Notes: generated by a model from the letters alone, not told the origin. A stretch of 64,000 nt of DNA from Hydrangea macrophylla (GCA_033977485.1 CM066988.1:5850501-5914500), one strand, 5' to 3'. Counted from the first letter of the stretch, positions 44,141 through 56,322 are shown. Program-made: numbers and translations.

Positions 44141-46729
44141 ATGTTAGGTACACGTTCAAATAAACCGGAATTACAACCTTTCGACTCTGAACTTGAACGT
44201 ACATTAAGACTTAACAAGTCTTCAAACTTAACTTCTAGAACAAGGTCTTTAATAGACGACGATTTGACACCAAAACCAACGTCTTTATTTGAGTCTGAAA
44301 TACGTAGTACTCTTACAAGACTAAAGAAATCACGCTTTAATAACATAGAACCGATTAAAATGGCAGACATTGGAAATAATAACAATAACAATCAAAACGA
44401 CGGAAATAATATGAATAATCTTAATATACCGCCACCTCCTCCACTTATAAACTATTTTATTCCTACGACTTACACGCCACAAGCTGGTATCGAATTACCG
44501 GAGGCGACAGCATCTCACTTTGAGATAAAGTCGTCTACCATCTCGCTACTTCCATCTTTCCATGGCCGTCTAAATGAAGACCCTTACCAACACTTAGGGG
44601 ATTTTCAGGGTATATGCTCTACTTTGAAAATACAAAACCTAAATAATGATGAATTAAAATTGCGGCTCTTTCCATTTTCCTAAAGAGACAAAGCGAAGTA
44701 TTGGCTTCAGTCACTTGAGCCAAACACAATAAAAACATGGGAAGCCTTACATACCGCCTTTTTACAAAAGTTTTTCCCTATTATGCGTACAAATAAGATA
44801 AGAAAAGATATAACTAATTTTGTGATGCAAGATAGGGAGACTCTTTATGACACGTGGGAAAAATTTAAAGAATTATTATGCTCGTGTCCACATCATCAGG
44901 TTCCCAAGTGGCAATTGGTTCAAGTCTTCTACGAGGGGCTTATTCCCTCTGTTAGGAATACCGTCGATGCCGTTTGTGCGGGAACTTTCCTACACAAAAG
45001 CGCCGACGAGGCCTGGAAAATTTTTGAAACTTTGAGCGAGAATTCGATGCACCAAGCGGTGTCTGTACGTTCCGAGGGATATCATTCACAACCTACGAGA
45101 GAGGTAAAGTTTGAGTCAAGTCAGTCAATTAAAATAAAAGAACTATCTAACAAACTTGACCGACTTTTAACAATGAACCAAACGACAGCCCCACCCGCTT
45201 ATGAAATTTGTGCATTATGTTTTGATCCTTCACATTCTATATTCTCATGTCCATCGGCAAGTCAATTTCCGGAATTCGTGGAGCAACACATTAATTCTAT
45301 TCAACAATACCCACGAAATAATTTTAATTCGAATAATAATAATCCGGATGCACCATGGAGAAACCATCCTAACTTCTCGTGGAAAAATAATACGAATAAT
45401 CCTAATGAGGCGACTAATTTTCCTAATGCGTATCGACCTCAGTTTCAACCTAATCAATACCAACAACCGCTTCCTAATTCGAATCCTTCAAGGGGTAATG
45501 TTTTTGAGGAAAAGGTGTTGGCGTCCCTTAATAAAATTGAAACACAAGTATAGGCACAAGCACAAATAGTGCACTCTCACACACAATCCATTGCGAAGCT
45601 TGAATCCCAAGTGGGACAACTAGCTACTGTAGTGAGTCGTAGAAGCGAGGGGACCTTGCCTAGTCAAACAATTCAAAACCCTAAGGGACAATATGAGGTT
45701 AAGGGGTCGAATGAACAAGTAAATGCCGTCTCAACTAGGTTGACTACACGAGAGGAAGAGGTAATAGAAATTCCAAATGAGAATGTGATAGATATGAATA
45801 TCAACTCTAATAAAGAGAGAGGTGAGGACGTGAATCATAATAGAAAAGAAAATGAACCGGTCCCAACTAATCATATTCCGAGAATGCCGTATCCGCCTAA
45901 CGTTGAGAGACCGTCACATTTGCCCAAGAAAGGGTCAAAAATGGAAGATATACTCGAGGTATTTAAACAAGTTAAAATTAATATTCCTTTCCTCGACGCT
46001 ATAAAACAAATTCCCGCGTATGCTAAATGTTTAAAAGATCTTTGTACACAAAAGCGCAAAATACGCAGTCATACTCCTAAAAAGGTCTTCCTCACGGAAA
46101 AAGTAAGCTCAATTTTTCAACACTCACCTCCAAAGTATAAGGATCATGGTACGCCTACGATTTCATGTGTCATAGGTGACACTATCATTCATAGGGCTCT
46201 CCTTGACTTAGGAGCTAGTGTTAATCTCTTACCCTATCATGTCTATAAACAATTAGGTCTTGGTGAACTTAAACCTACGGCCGCTACCATTCAATTAGCG
46301 GATCGTTCTGTCAAAATACCTAGAGGAATCGTCGAAAACGTCCTAGTAAAAGTTGATCAATGTTTCTATCCTGTAGATTTTATGGTCCTTGACACCGAAC
46401 CGGTGCTAGATGCTAGAAAATACACTCCTGTTATTCTTGGTCGTCCATTCTTAGCCACGGCCAATGCACGTGTCAATTGTAGAACAGGGGTGATGAAAGT
46501 GTCGTTCGGTAATATAAAATTAAAATTAAATGTTTTTAATACTGTTGATCAGCCTCCCAAAGACGATGAGTATCTAGGTGTGGAGGGTAGTGAGGTTAAA
46601 CGGAATATTGAACTTACTAACGTAATAACTATGAGAGAGGGGAATAATATAGAGGATGATGAGTGGATGAATCCTAATCCCGCGACCAATAATGAAGAAT
46701 TTTACTCGAAAGGTAAAGAATCGATGTAA
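44141..46729 (+). pseudogene. Gag-protease polyprotein of element F (single frame with two stops)
   Basis: One frame from ATG 44141 (MLGTRSNKPELQPF) to the TAA at 46729, 862 codons, broken at 44681-44683 (TAA) and 45551-45553 (TAG in TQV-AQAQ, where CAG fits). The capsid region is readable at LPSFHGRLNEDPYQHLGDFQ, FLQKFFPIMRTNKIRKDI and FYEGLIPSVRNTVDAVCAG. A CCHC knuckle, CALCFDPSHSIFSC, lies near 45210-45255. An Asn-rich linker follows. Protease is near 46160-46540 with LLDLGASVNLLP and VILGRPFLATANARVNCRTG; DLGA in place of DTGA is normal for Athila. After protease the frame ends with an acidic tail, where the related elements continue into RT. Other stops are absent. Confidence 0.9.
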
Positions 46730-49337
46730 TAACGATAATGGTGAGCCGTCAAATAAATTAACACATAACGACCTTGTTTCGACGTTTCACCAGAATCTCC
46801 CTATGGCCTTACGAGGTACAAACTCTGATTTACGACCTCCTTGAATATTGAGCTAGAACGGTCTAGCTGAAGACGTAAAAGTTAGCGCTTCTTGGGAGGC
46901 AACCCAAGCTTTATTTCGTTCATTTTTCTTTGTTTTTGGGTGATTTTAGTCTGTTTTTGAGGTTCTGGATAGGTTTGGGGGTTGGATTAAAATTATTTTT
47001 AATTTATATGCATAAAATAAATGAACCAAGAGAAAATCCCATTCTCGCGCGCGCGGCCCGCTCGCGCGAGACATCGCTCGCTCGGCCCGCTGGCGCGAGA
47101 ATGTGCCTTAGACGTTTTTCCTTTGTTTTTCTTTATAAGAGCATCGGGTTCTTCTCGCGCCTGATCTCGCGGGCGCGAGGTAGCTCGCGGGCGCGAGGAG
47201 TCCCGCTCGTAAAAAAAAAAAAAAAATTGGGATTCTCGCGCGCGACGACCGCTCGCGCGAATTCCCCATTTTTCTGTTTTTTTTCCCTTTTGTTTTCTAT
47301 ATCCTTCCCCTTACCTATTTTATGTGTGTTTCTTTTCTGTTTAGTTCGTGTTCGTTGTTTTATTTGTTACATTTATACTTTATCGTTTATTTCTTTTCCA
47401 TTTGCTAGTTTAGTTTAGTTTTGATTAGTTTAGCGATTTATATTTTATATTTAGGTTTCATTTATTTTTAATATTCTTGTGTTAGTTTCTTTTCGTTTCT
47501 CTAGTATTAACAGGTACATTGAACTTTATTGCTATATTTCTTTACGTACTCTCATTTCTTTCGTTTTATTGTTTCATTGGGGACAATGAAAGGTTTAGGT
47601 TTGGGGGTATGCACACACGCACATTATTATGCACTAATTTAAAAAAAAAAAAAAACGATGTTACCGGCGTTTTTGCAATTTTAATTTGATACTTCTTGTT
47701 AAATAACTTTGATTGTTATAGAATGATAAACAAGGAAAGATGTGATTAAATATTTATTGAAGTCATGTTGAGATATTTTAAGATATGTATCATTCGAATC
47801 GTAGTTTTATATCATAAATTTGCACACAAACCTATGCACTGCACGTAGTCGCTTGAATACATGTTTGATATGAACTATAATATGATTCGGATTTCTAGAT
47901 AACACATGGTGGAGACTAAGCCCAGTGAGCTTTTGAGCCTGTCTTTTCTTTATTGAGGGTTATAAATACATTGTATTTGTCGAATTTCATTGAAATAGCG
48001 CATTAACTTGTTGTTTAGTCTCATTATTCTTGTTTTGGTTGATAGTCAAGTTAAAATATTTGTTACCATGCTAAATAACCTTCCATTGTAAACATTGAAG
48101 AACCGTATTACCCTAGGAAATGATGTTAGGCCCTCTTTGTTTACTGCCGACCGATAAATGATAAAAATTTCCTTAGTTCACCCTTTGAGCCATTAAAATG
48201 CCTTTTTCTTTAATTACCATTATCCTTGTTTTTGCTCCGATTTGACAAACTTGGAGTTCACCATTGAGAGATTTGTCAACTTTTAGTGGTGTTAAGGCGA
48301 TGTGTGATTGAGAAGAAGAAGTAAATAAGATGATGTTTGGGGTGGTTGCCTTGATTCTTTATTGAATATTCGTTTCGAAAGCAACGAGAAGGAAAGAAAA
48401 AAGAAAAAGGAAAAGAAACAAAATAAAGAAGAGGAAAAAAAAATGAAAGAAAAGAAGAAAAATGAATGAAAAGGAATGAAGAGAAAGAAAAGATGAAAGT
48501 TTGTAGAAGAAGAATGAAAGAGATCGAACATGCCTTACAATGCCATTCGTAAACCTACCCAATTAATCATTTCTATCATTTTTCATTGCCTGAGCCACAT
48601 TACAACCTTTGAAAAGTCCTATTTGATCCTAGGAAACATGGTTCGGATATGAAAACGATGGGAGGGGGATTAAAACATGGTAATGATTAATTTTTCTTGA
48701 TTGATTGGCATCCTATCCATGAGACTACTATTCTTTCGTGTCATGCGTCTTTTTCGAGTCATATGTGAGAATTTCTCGTTTTGAAAACATATTTCCTTTA
48801 CTCACATATATTAGAAAAATTACACATGTTTCTGAGTGTTTCATTTGAGAGTGTAATTAACATTGTGAGATTCGTAGTCGAGACATAGTTAAATGGTTAT
48901 TCGAGTTATATTCCAAGTTCATGACATGCGCGTGTTCATTTGACTACCATATCACACACGTGCAATTTTATGAGAAACTCTATTGATTTATACGATGCAT
49001 GTGCTAGAGATTGTTTTTCATGACTTAGGTGGATGTTTCATTATGTTTCTTTATCTTCGTTATTCTATTTCAAATCATCGTTCTATGATAAGGAGTATTG
49101 ATTGTTTTGTTTTTTTTGTTTGAATAAAACTTTTTAAATTTACAAGTTAATAAAGATGGTTGTGGGTGACTTGTTGATGAGAACCCTCACGAGACTTCAC
49201 TCGTCCTACTAGGGACACCTAGAGGTTTAAAAGGCTTGTTGCATATGCTAAATGCAATCGTGATCCATACGAAAATGGAGTAGTATTTTATTAGTAGTTA
49301 GTTTTTATTTTAGTTTTGCTCGAGGACTAGCAAAATG
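46730..49337 (+). other. 3' region of element F, no coding potential
   Basis: About 2.6 kb holding CpG-rich blocks (47041-47103, 47156-47203, 47231-47262), a duplicate polypurine motif TAGGTTTGGGGGT at 47596-47608, a purine-rich tract at 48370-48520, and a conserved box with a hairpin at 49185-49262. I find no RT, RNase H, integrase or envelope-like motif. The short ORFs here are products of low-complexity sequence. The order of these marks matches element C. Confidence 0.8.
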
Positions 49338-49351
49338 TAGGTTTGGGGGTG
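49338..49351 (+). other. Polypurine tract of element F
   Basis: TAGGTTTGGGGGTG next to the 3' LTR. The first 13 bases are identical to the internal copy at 47596. Confidence 0.85.
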
Positions 49352-50715
49352 TGATCGGGAGAGAACAGATCCTATTTATACGCCTTAACGAGCATTTGTT
49401 AGTACTTTTTTATCTTGTTTTTGTATATTTTTACTTCGTTTTCTATTTTCTGACAGGTTTTGGAAGAAATCAAGTATATCAGGTTAAACAGGGTGAAAAA
49501 GCAGAAGAAAAGAAGCTGAAAAAGTCAAGTCGCGCGCGCGAGCCGCGGGCGCGAAAATCCGAGAATCGCTCTCGCGATCCGCTCGCGCGAGAACCCAGAA
49601 ATCGCTCGCGCGATCCGCGCGCGCGAAGGCCCAAAAGTCGCGCTCGCACGACCCGCTCGCGCGATATGTGTAAAAACCAAAGATGCGTATTTCAGTATAC
49701 TGATGATTCCTACATGAATGAAACTGCCTAATTACGTCCGGAAAGCAAAAGACAGCAGTTTTAGTGCGTTTCGAGTTGGGAAAGCTTCCAAAAACTTGTT
49801 GTAAATCTATATAAACCCTATTTTACCTCAATTAAAGGGTTAGCCACTATTATACACATTCTAGAACCATACTTTCAGCCATTGAAGGGAGGGAAGCAAG
49901 GAGAAGAAGAAGAAGACCAAGGATATCCATGGCCTCCTCCATCAACCTCTTGCCATCTACCGCTTCTATGGACAGCTAGACATTAGATGTAGGGTTTCAA
50001 TGAAGCCCTAGCCAAGTAATAGGGTTTTATTTATGCTTTTATTCTAGTTTTATTATGTGTGGATGACAGTCACATGTTTCGAGGATTTTTATAAATAAAT
50101 CGAACTTCTATTGATTAAATCATTGCTTTCAGAATTTATTCTTGTCTTAGATCTATTTTGACTGTGATGTGCTCAATGATCTATTCTTGCTGTGCTTGTT
50201 TAGATTATTTACATGTGATGGTGCTTTATTGATTTGTGCTATCAAGTATCCGAATAGTCCATGCCTAGGTTAGACGGATTAGATCACAACCCTAGTTTAG
50301 TGTGGGATAATTCGTGCTAACCGCAGATGGATTATGTTGGTGCTTGAACCATGATTATCTTCTTGTAGGAGGAATTGGGCTTGTAGCTACAATTCCCCAT
50401 TATCATCCAACGTAATAAACTAAAGTAATTCATAAATATTCCTATTATGAAGCTAGTGGTGGATTTGCAATCCTAGGTTTCCTTAAACATTATTTAAAAA
50501 CTATTATTTAAATTGCTTTCATAGTTTAGATTTATTTTTATGTTCTTAGTTTAATTCAAATTAAAATCAAATTCGTTTCCTTAATTAACTAAAATTAGGT
50601 TTTAAAATTAAGTCGCTGTAGTAAATCAATCTCTGTGGGTTCGACCTTTACTTTCACACTACAAATCTTTAGAAAAGTAAAGAATACTTTTTATATCTTG
50701 ATTCTGACAAGATCA
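49352..50715 (+). repeat. 3' LTR of element F
   Basis: Same length as the 5' LTR, with about 14 substitutions; several of these are in the CpG-rich block (CG to CA or TG), the kind of change expected from cytosine methylation. Confidence 0.95.
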
Positions 50716-50720
50716 GAAGT

Positions 50721-51240
50721 CAAAGTTAAACTTCCTTCTTGAAAATTTGGGCTAACCAAAACACCAATCAAAAATCCAACTACGGGGAAAGATTACTCAC
50801 CTGAGCGCGCACAAGCTGCGTTTTGACGAATTTTGGCTCCAAAAACACCCCAAAATGGCCAAGAATGAGCTTGGAAAGCTCAAAAACCCGAGATATACAA
50901 AGATAGAGTCCGGCCACCCAGTGCCGCCGTGGCACTACTCCCCGCGGGCCCTGCTTCGCTCCATTTTGCTCCATTTTGCCCCCTTTTGGCCCGTTTTGGC
51001 CTTTTTCAGCCCATTTTTGGCCCTGATCAGCCCCGGTGGCACATTCCAGTCAAGATTTATGAGGTTTTACCCCAAGCAGGCTAAAACTTATCGGGACTAC
51101 CTCCAGCAGACAGAAACTGGGAAAAATCAGCTCCCGAAAACCCGAATCGGCTATTTTAGGACAACCGTCGCGAATTTCGATCAAACACAAGAATTCTGAT
51201 AACGAATCCTGAATTTTAACTGATGCACCGAAGAAGGAAG
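50721..51240 (-). other. 5' flank of the antisense PMD gene (element E)
   Basis: Before element F inserted, this was directly upstream of the PMD start. A splice-donor-like CAGGTGAGTAATC on the minus strand near 50805 suggests a 5' untranslated exon. The palindrome AGTGCCGCCGTGGCACT at 50920-50936 is also found in the element E LTRs. I see no clear TATA box. Confidence 0.45.
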
Positions 51241-52445
51241 AAAAGAGATTCCCCGAGAACCCTGCATTATCCCCCGAGGACAAAAAAGATACCAGCTCCC
51301 GGAGGTCCTGACCGGCCCTCTTGGATTGAGCATCGAAAGATTTGATCAACCATGAGAGATTCAGAGATGGATCCTGGTTCCTGATCAAGAAAAGAGATTC
51401 TCCGAGAACACCTACATCATCCCCCGAGGACAGACAGATACCAGCTCCCGGAGGCCCTGACCGGCCCTCTTAGATTGAGCACCGACATATTTTGATCAAC
51501 CGTGAGAGATTCAGAGATGGGTCCTGGTTCCCGAACAAGAAAAGAGATTCTCCGAGAACACCTACATCATCCCCCGAGGACCGAAGTAAACAGATACCAG
51601 CTCCCGGAGGCCCTGACCGGCCCTCTTGGATTGAGCATCGAAAGATTTGATCAACCGTGAGAGATTCAGAGATGGATCCTGGTTCCTGATCAAGAAAAGA
51701 GATTCTCCGAGAACACCTACATCATCCCCCGAGGACAGACAGATACCAGCTCCCAGAGGCCCTGACCGGCCCTCTTAGATTGAGCACCGACATATTTTGA
51801 TCAACCGTGAGAGATTCAGAGATGGGTCCTGGTTCCCGATCAAGAAAAGAGATTCTCCGAGAACACTTACATCATCCCCCAAGGACCGAAGTAGACAGAT
51901 ACTAGCTCCCGGAGGCCCTGACCGGCCCTCTTGGATTGAGCATCGAAAGATTTTGATCAACCGTGAGAGATTCAGAGATGGGTCCTGGTTCCCGATCAAG
52001 AAAAGAGATTCTCCGAGAACACCTACGTCATCCCCCGAGGACAGAAGTAGACAGATACCAGCTCCCGGAAGCCCCGACAGGCTCTCTTGGATTGAGCACC
52101 GACATATTTTGATCAACCGTGAGAGATTCAGAGATGGGTCCTAGTTCCCGATCAAGAAAAAGAGATTCCCCGAGAACCCCAGAAGCCCCGACAGGCTCTC
52201 CTGGATTGAGCACCGATATATTTTGATCAACCATGAGAGATTCAAAGATGGGTCCTGGTTCCCGATCAAGGAAAAGAGATTCCCCCAAGAACCGCGTATC
52301 ATCCTCCGAGGACGAAAATCAAAAGATACCAGCTCCCGGAGGACCTGACCGGCCCTCTTGGATTGAGCGCCGAAAGATTTGATTAACCATGAGAGGTTCA
52401 GAGATGGATCCTGGTTCCCGATCAAGAAAAGAGATTCTCCGAGAA
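51241..52445 (+). repeat. Tandem repeat array of about 150-157 bp units in element E
   Basis: Nine units, taken from AAAAGAGATT at 51241, 51390, 51540, 51695, 51845, 52001, 52158, 52272 and 52427. Intervals are 149, 150, 155, 150, 156, 157, 114 and 155, so one unit is shortened. Each unit has AGCTCCCGGAGGCCCTGACC and GTGAGAGATTCAGAGATGG. Period-related ORFs occur on both strands and are not genes. Tandem arrays in the 3' untranslated part are known for Tat-lineage elements. Confidence 0.92.
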
Positions 52446-53135
52446 CCCTACGGACAAAAACAAAAAATATCAGCTCCCACTGCCATCAGCAGAAAGTAAC
52501 AAAAGAGGAACCGACCCCCCGAAAAATCGGCCATCAAGAACAATCGGAACGTGTCCCGCATCCTGATCTCCCGATTATCACAAGCTTGCTCATCTGTCCA
52601 TTTTCATCACAAAATCCCTCGGTCACCTTTGGCTGTCGTCTGCTAAACAAAAGAACATCTGATCTGTCTCGCTCGTTTGCAAAACGCACTCCCCAAGTTT
52701 CAAAAGTTCTTCCCCCAGACCCTGGGCCTCCTAAGCCTTGGTGTCCTTATCCGAGTCATCCGCCACATCACAGTCACCAGCACAACACCAGTCCACTCGG
52801 AATGGCGCACCCAACAGCACCTGATCACAACAATAGGCATAATAGGACTCGTGACACAATTTATATTGCATCCATGCGCTGCATATCATCCTCATAACAT
52901 AGCATCCGCATGTCTGGTTGAGCATGTGTGATTTATTCCTTTGTGCCTGAACTACGTCCTGGTCTGATTCCTCTTGGGATACGTAGGCAGCTCACGCAGA
53001 GCACGACCAGCACTAACCTCATCATCCTTGCATCTTTTGCAATGCTTTTATCCTAAATCTATAGCCTCCAAAAGTCCTGTCTCTTTAAAGCTTTGGCACT
53101 CGCTTGCGACATGCGTTGCCTCGCAAGTTCATGCC
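52446..53135 (+). other. Element E 3' spacer before the polypurine tract
   Basis: No gene. It contains the third copy of the GAACTACG...TACGTAGGCA motif (52949-52990) and ends with a short stretch leading to the polypurine tract. Confidence 0.6.
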
Positions 53136-53149
53136 AAAGAGGGGCAAAC
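53136..53149 (+). other. Polypurine tract of element E
   Basis: AAAGAGGGGCAAAC directly before TGTAGACACCCC of the 3' LTR. Confidence 0.85.
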
Positions 53150-56100
53150 TGTAGACACCCCATTTTATCGACTATCAGATTTAGGATACCCATAGCTTGG
53201 GGGTTCACAATGATCGTAAAAAGACTCAAAAGGATTCTCGGAAGTCAGTTCTATCTCTCAGAATGCTCAAAATGACCAAAATGCCCCTGAAAGCCCGAAA
53301 ACTCCCAGATTTGGTCCCAAAGTTCTAAAAACATGATATGTCGTAAGAAAAGCGATAAAATGAGTTTTTAAGAAAAATCGGGTGAAATCGTCAGCTCCCA
53401 GAGACCCCCGGAAGTCCCGGAAGTTCCCAGAAAGTCCCCGTTGACCCGTTTGACCATGGTTTGACTAGGTTTGACCAAGGTTTGACCAGGTTTGAGCAAG
53501 TTTGACTAAGTTTGACCGAAATCGTCCGAATTCACCAGAATTATTTTAAATCATGAGAAAAGTGTTAAAACAAGTACCAAAAGAAAATCGAGCGAAAACA
53601 TCAGCTCCCAGGAACTCCCGAAGGTTTCCAGAACTTCCCGGGAATCCCAGGTTTGACCAGTTTGACCAAAATTTGACTTTGGAACCGGGGCGCCGAAACA
53701 ATTTTCAAATATTTTTCATGGATACTAGAGGTCAATATCTTTCCAACGATATATCGCACATAATTTCTGGATTTAAAACGAATTTATTATGAATTTCAAA
53801 AGGCAAAAAAGGCAATAAAATCGGCTTGTATCGTGAATACCGCCAAACTTTTCAAAGTGACCTATCCCCGAACTATTTGTTATGTAAAGTAGACTCCATT
53901 ACCTTTCCAACGGTATATCACAACCGCAATTTGGAGTTCGTATGCATTTTCTGTGAATTTCGGACGAAATAGGGCCTTTTTACGAATATCGAAACTTCAG
54001 GGGGCCTAAACAGTATTATCTGGACGAAGGAGGAGCAGTGCCGCCGTGGCACTGGCCCACTGCCGCCGCGGCACTCCCCTCCAGAATAGTGTATTTTTGT
54101 AATTTATTTTGTGGTCCCATTTTGATTAATTAAAAGCCAAAACAACATAGTTTTATGATTTCAGATGTTTGGAGCCAATGGGAATGCTTTCTAATTCCCA
54201 AAACCACCCCAAGTTGGCCTATATAAACACCCCATTACTCTTCATTTTGAGGGAGTGAAATGAAAATTTAGGAAAAGTTTGGGAGAGAAAGTTGTAGAGA
54301 TAAGGTTATAATAGAGAGAAAGAAGCTTCCTTCTTTGATTTTTCAAAACAAAAGTGAGTTCTAAACTTTGTTTTTACTTCATTACTCCCATTTACTTCAA
54401 CATTCAATACTCCCAACCACCACTTTAGTGAGCATTTAAGAGAATGGAGGCTTCTTCCATGTCTAGTGTCATTACATATGAGTGAAACACCAATCTACAA
54501 GTCTCATACTTCATGAATATCATCTATTGATCATCATCTACTTGCTTGTTTATTTATTGTTCATCTCTTCTTATCTCATTTCTTTTTTATTTTCTTTATT
54601 TACTTACTAGTTCATCATCATCTAAGTGATGACATGAAGTTTGGGGTGAGTGAATCCTTATGGATAGTAGCTCTTGACCTCAAATACATGTTTGATAGAT
54701 GATGATCATAACCTCAATACTTCCAAGGTATTCTTGAAATGTATTGAAGTTATGTTCAAAATAAAAATAAATCTCTCCAACAATCTTGGAGGTTCTTGAT
54801 GATGAGTTTGATGTTGGCATTTTAAGTGGCTATAATCCTTATTGAGTATTAAAAATGTGTTTTTAAAACATCTATTTCAAAACCCCTCTCAATCCTTCTC
54901 ATTTTGGTTTCAAGAATCAAAACCTTGTTTTCCCCAAAATCTTCAAAATAATGAGTCAAAACAGTGAGTGAGTTGAGTTCAAAGATTTCTCTAGGACTCA
55001 ATACTCAACATTCTTTCCAGACATTCTGTTTTTGCTGTCACAGCAGCTAGGTCCACTTCCAACCTCTTTTTCAGAGACCGTTTCCAAAAGGGGTGGTCCT
55101 AACTTATTTTTTCCTTAAACTTCAATGTCTTAGGAAACTTTCTGTATAAAATGGGCCTCTAGATCATTAGTTTTCATTTTCTAATATATTTCAACATTTC
55201 AGTCGATGGTACGGACTCTGTTTCTGAGTGACCTTCATTGTTTATATGATTTCTCTCAATCTATGACAGCTATTCAAGATTGGCCTTTTGGGTTATGTTC
55301 TAGACACAATAAGGAACATCTCCATAAAAAATCATGCATTGAAAACATTCCTAACCTCTCTTTTCAAATTCCAAAAGATCATGCTACTGTTCTGTCCACT
55401 ATTCACAGCAAACACATTTCAACTTTCATTCTTTGATTTGATGCTCATATGCATTCCAAATTAGTTCATATTTTAGGAAGTAGTTCATACTACATTTGTA
55501 CATATCCCATGTTAATTTCATTCATTCATTCATACACATTTTAGACTTCTAAATCACTCTAGGAATCCATGTATCCAAAACACACTACAACCTTTGCACA
55601 TTTTAGATACATACATTGCATTTATGCAAGATTTGGGGTTTTCGTAACTCTTAATCTAAGAAGATTATAAGGAATGATCACGATCATACGTTCATGCTTC
55701 CCCTTTGATCTAATCATCCTTTCTCATCCGTCCCGGGGATTGAGAGATCTTCTTTTCTCAAAGAATAAAATGCATCATACTAGCTTGTTAAGCATATTTT
55801 GATTTCTTTGTTTATTTGTTTCAAGAACAATTCATGCCCCCTTTAGATTAAGGAAACTTAATTACTTGATACATGATTAGACGATTTTTCCTAGGTTTAT
55901 TTGTGTGATCTTTCACTTTACATTGCATGATATTTGACTTAGATCTTATGAATGATATTTTATCTTTAGATCTTCCATTTTCAAGTTTCTTATGTGATGT
56001 AATATACTATCATAGTATTATTTGTCGAACCAAACATAGTATAAGATGATTATTTGGATGCTAATTGAGACCCGTCGAAAGACGGGGCGAGTTGAGGGTG

Positions 56101-56322
56101 TTTTAGTCGTGACAAAGGCTCCTTCCTCTCTCGTACCAAAACCCCGAACCAAGTTCTTTGGTTATGAAGGGTCGGTGCCCTTATCCGCTTGGGTGAGTCA
56201 AAATTAGGTTTCTTGGTTCCTTAAAGACCAAGTGGCGACTCTGTATCTGTTTTCAACAGACCTTTTCCTTTCCTTTTCCAAAACAATCTCAAACAAAAGA
56301 GGCGGAATTCCGCGCGTCCACA
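53150..56322 (+). repeat. 3' LTR of element E (3.2 kb)
   Basis: Starts TGTAGACACC and ends GCGTCCACA. The first 1.69 kb matches the truncated 5' LTR, including the TATA box at 54220-54227 and the paired palindromes at 54037-54075. Near the end, at 56233-56243, it has TGGCGACTCTG, an 11-base copy of the Ogre-type primer site. The end matches the style of element G (GGTCCACA). Confidence 0.85.

Larger units (their letters stand above)
42283..50715 (+). mobile_element. Element F: young non-autonomous Athila-like retrotransposon (Gag and protease only)
   Basis: Two 1,364-bp LTRs, perfect GAAGT target duplications (42278-42282 and 50716-50720), a tRNA-Asp primer site, a polypurine tract and a full-length frame for Gag plus protease interrupted by two stops. 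The remaining 2.6 kb before the 3' LTR encodes no RT, RNase H or integrase. It is inserted 24 bp upstream of the PMD start codon in element E. I counted about 14 substitutions and no indels between the LTRs, about 1 percent. Confidence 0.92.
34986..56322 (+). mobile_element. Element E: Ogre/Tat-type LTR retrotransposon with antisense PMD gene cassette, 5' half deleted
   Basis: LTRs at 34986 (truncated) and 53150-56322 both start TGTAGACACCCC. Flanks are CTCTG (34981-34985) and CTCTA (56323-56327), a 4-of-5 target duplication. Plus-strand content is the 5' LTR first half, a jump into integrase, spacer, two antisense genes (38762-42259), nested element F (42283-50715), a tandem repeat array, the polypurine tract and a complete 3' LTR. 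Gag, protease and RT are gone, so it cannot move by itself. It interrupts the transposase pseudogene. Confidence 0.85.

Noticed and set aside
46930..47418. 162-codon ORF after protease in element F, as possible envelope-like gene
   Set aside because: Spans CpG-rich repeats and T-rich low-complexity sequence; no signal for a transmembrane envelope protein with plausible domains, and no counterpart in element C.
51797..52425. Repeated ORFs on both strands in the 51-52 kb array
   Set aside because: They follow the repeat period, shift between frames with unit length, and have no domain.
51241..52445. CRISPR-like array
   Set aside because: Units of 150-157 bp are adjacent and similar throughout, without repeat-spacer structure; the context is plant nuclear.
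52379..52931. ORFs after the tandem array as extra genes
   Set aside because: Begin inside the array and continue into spacer without recognisable domains; two overlapping frames are equally open.
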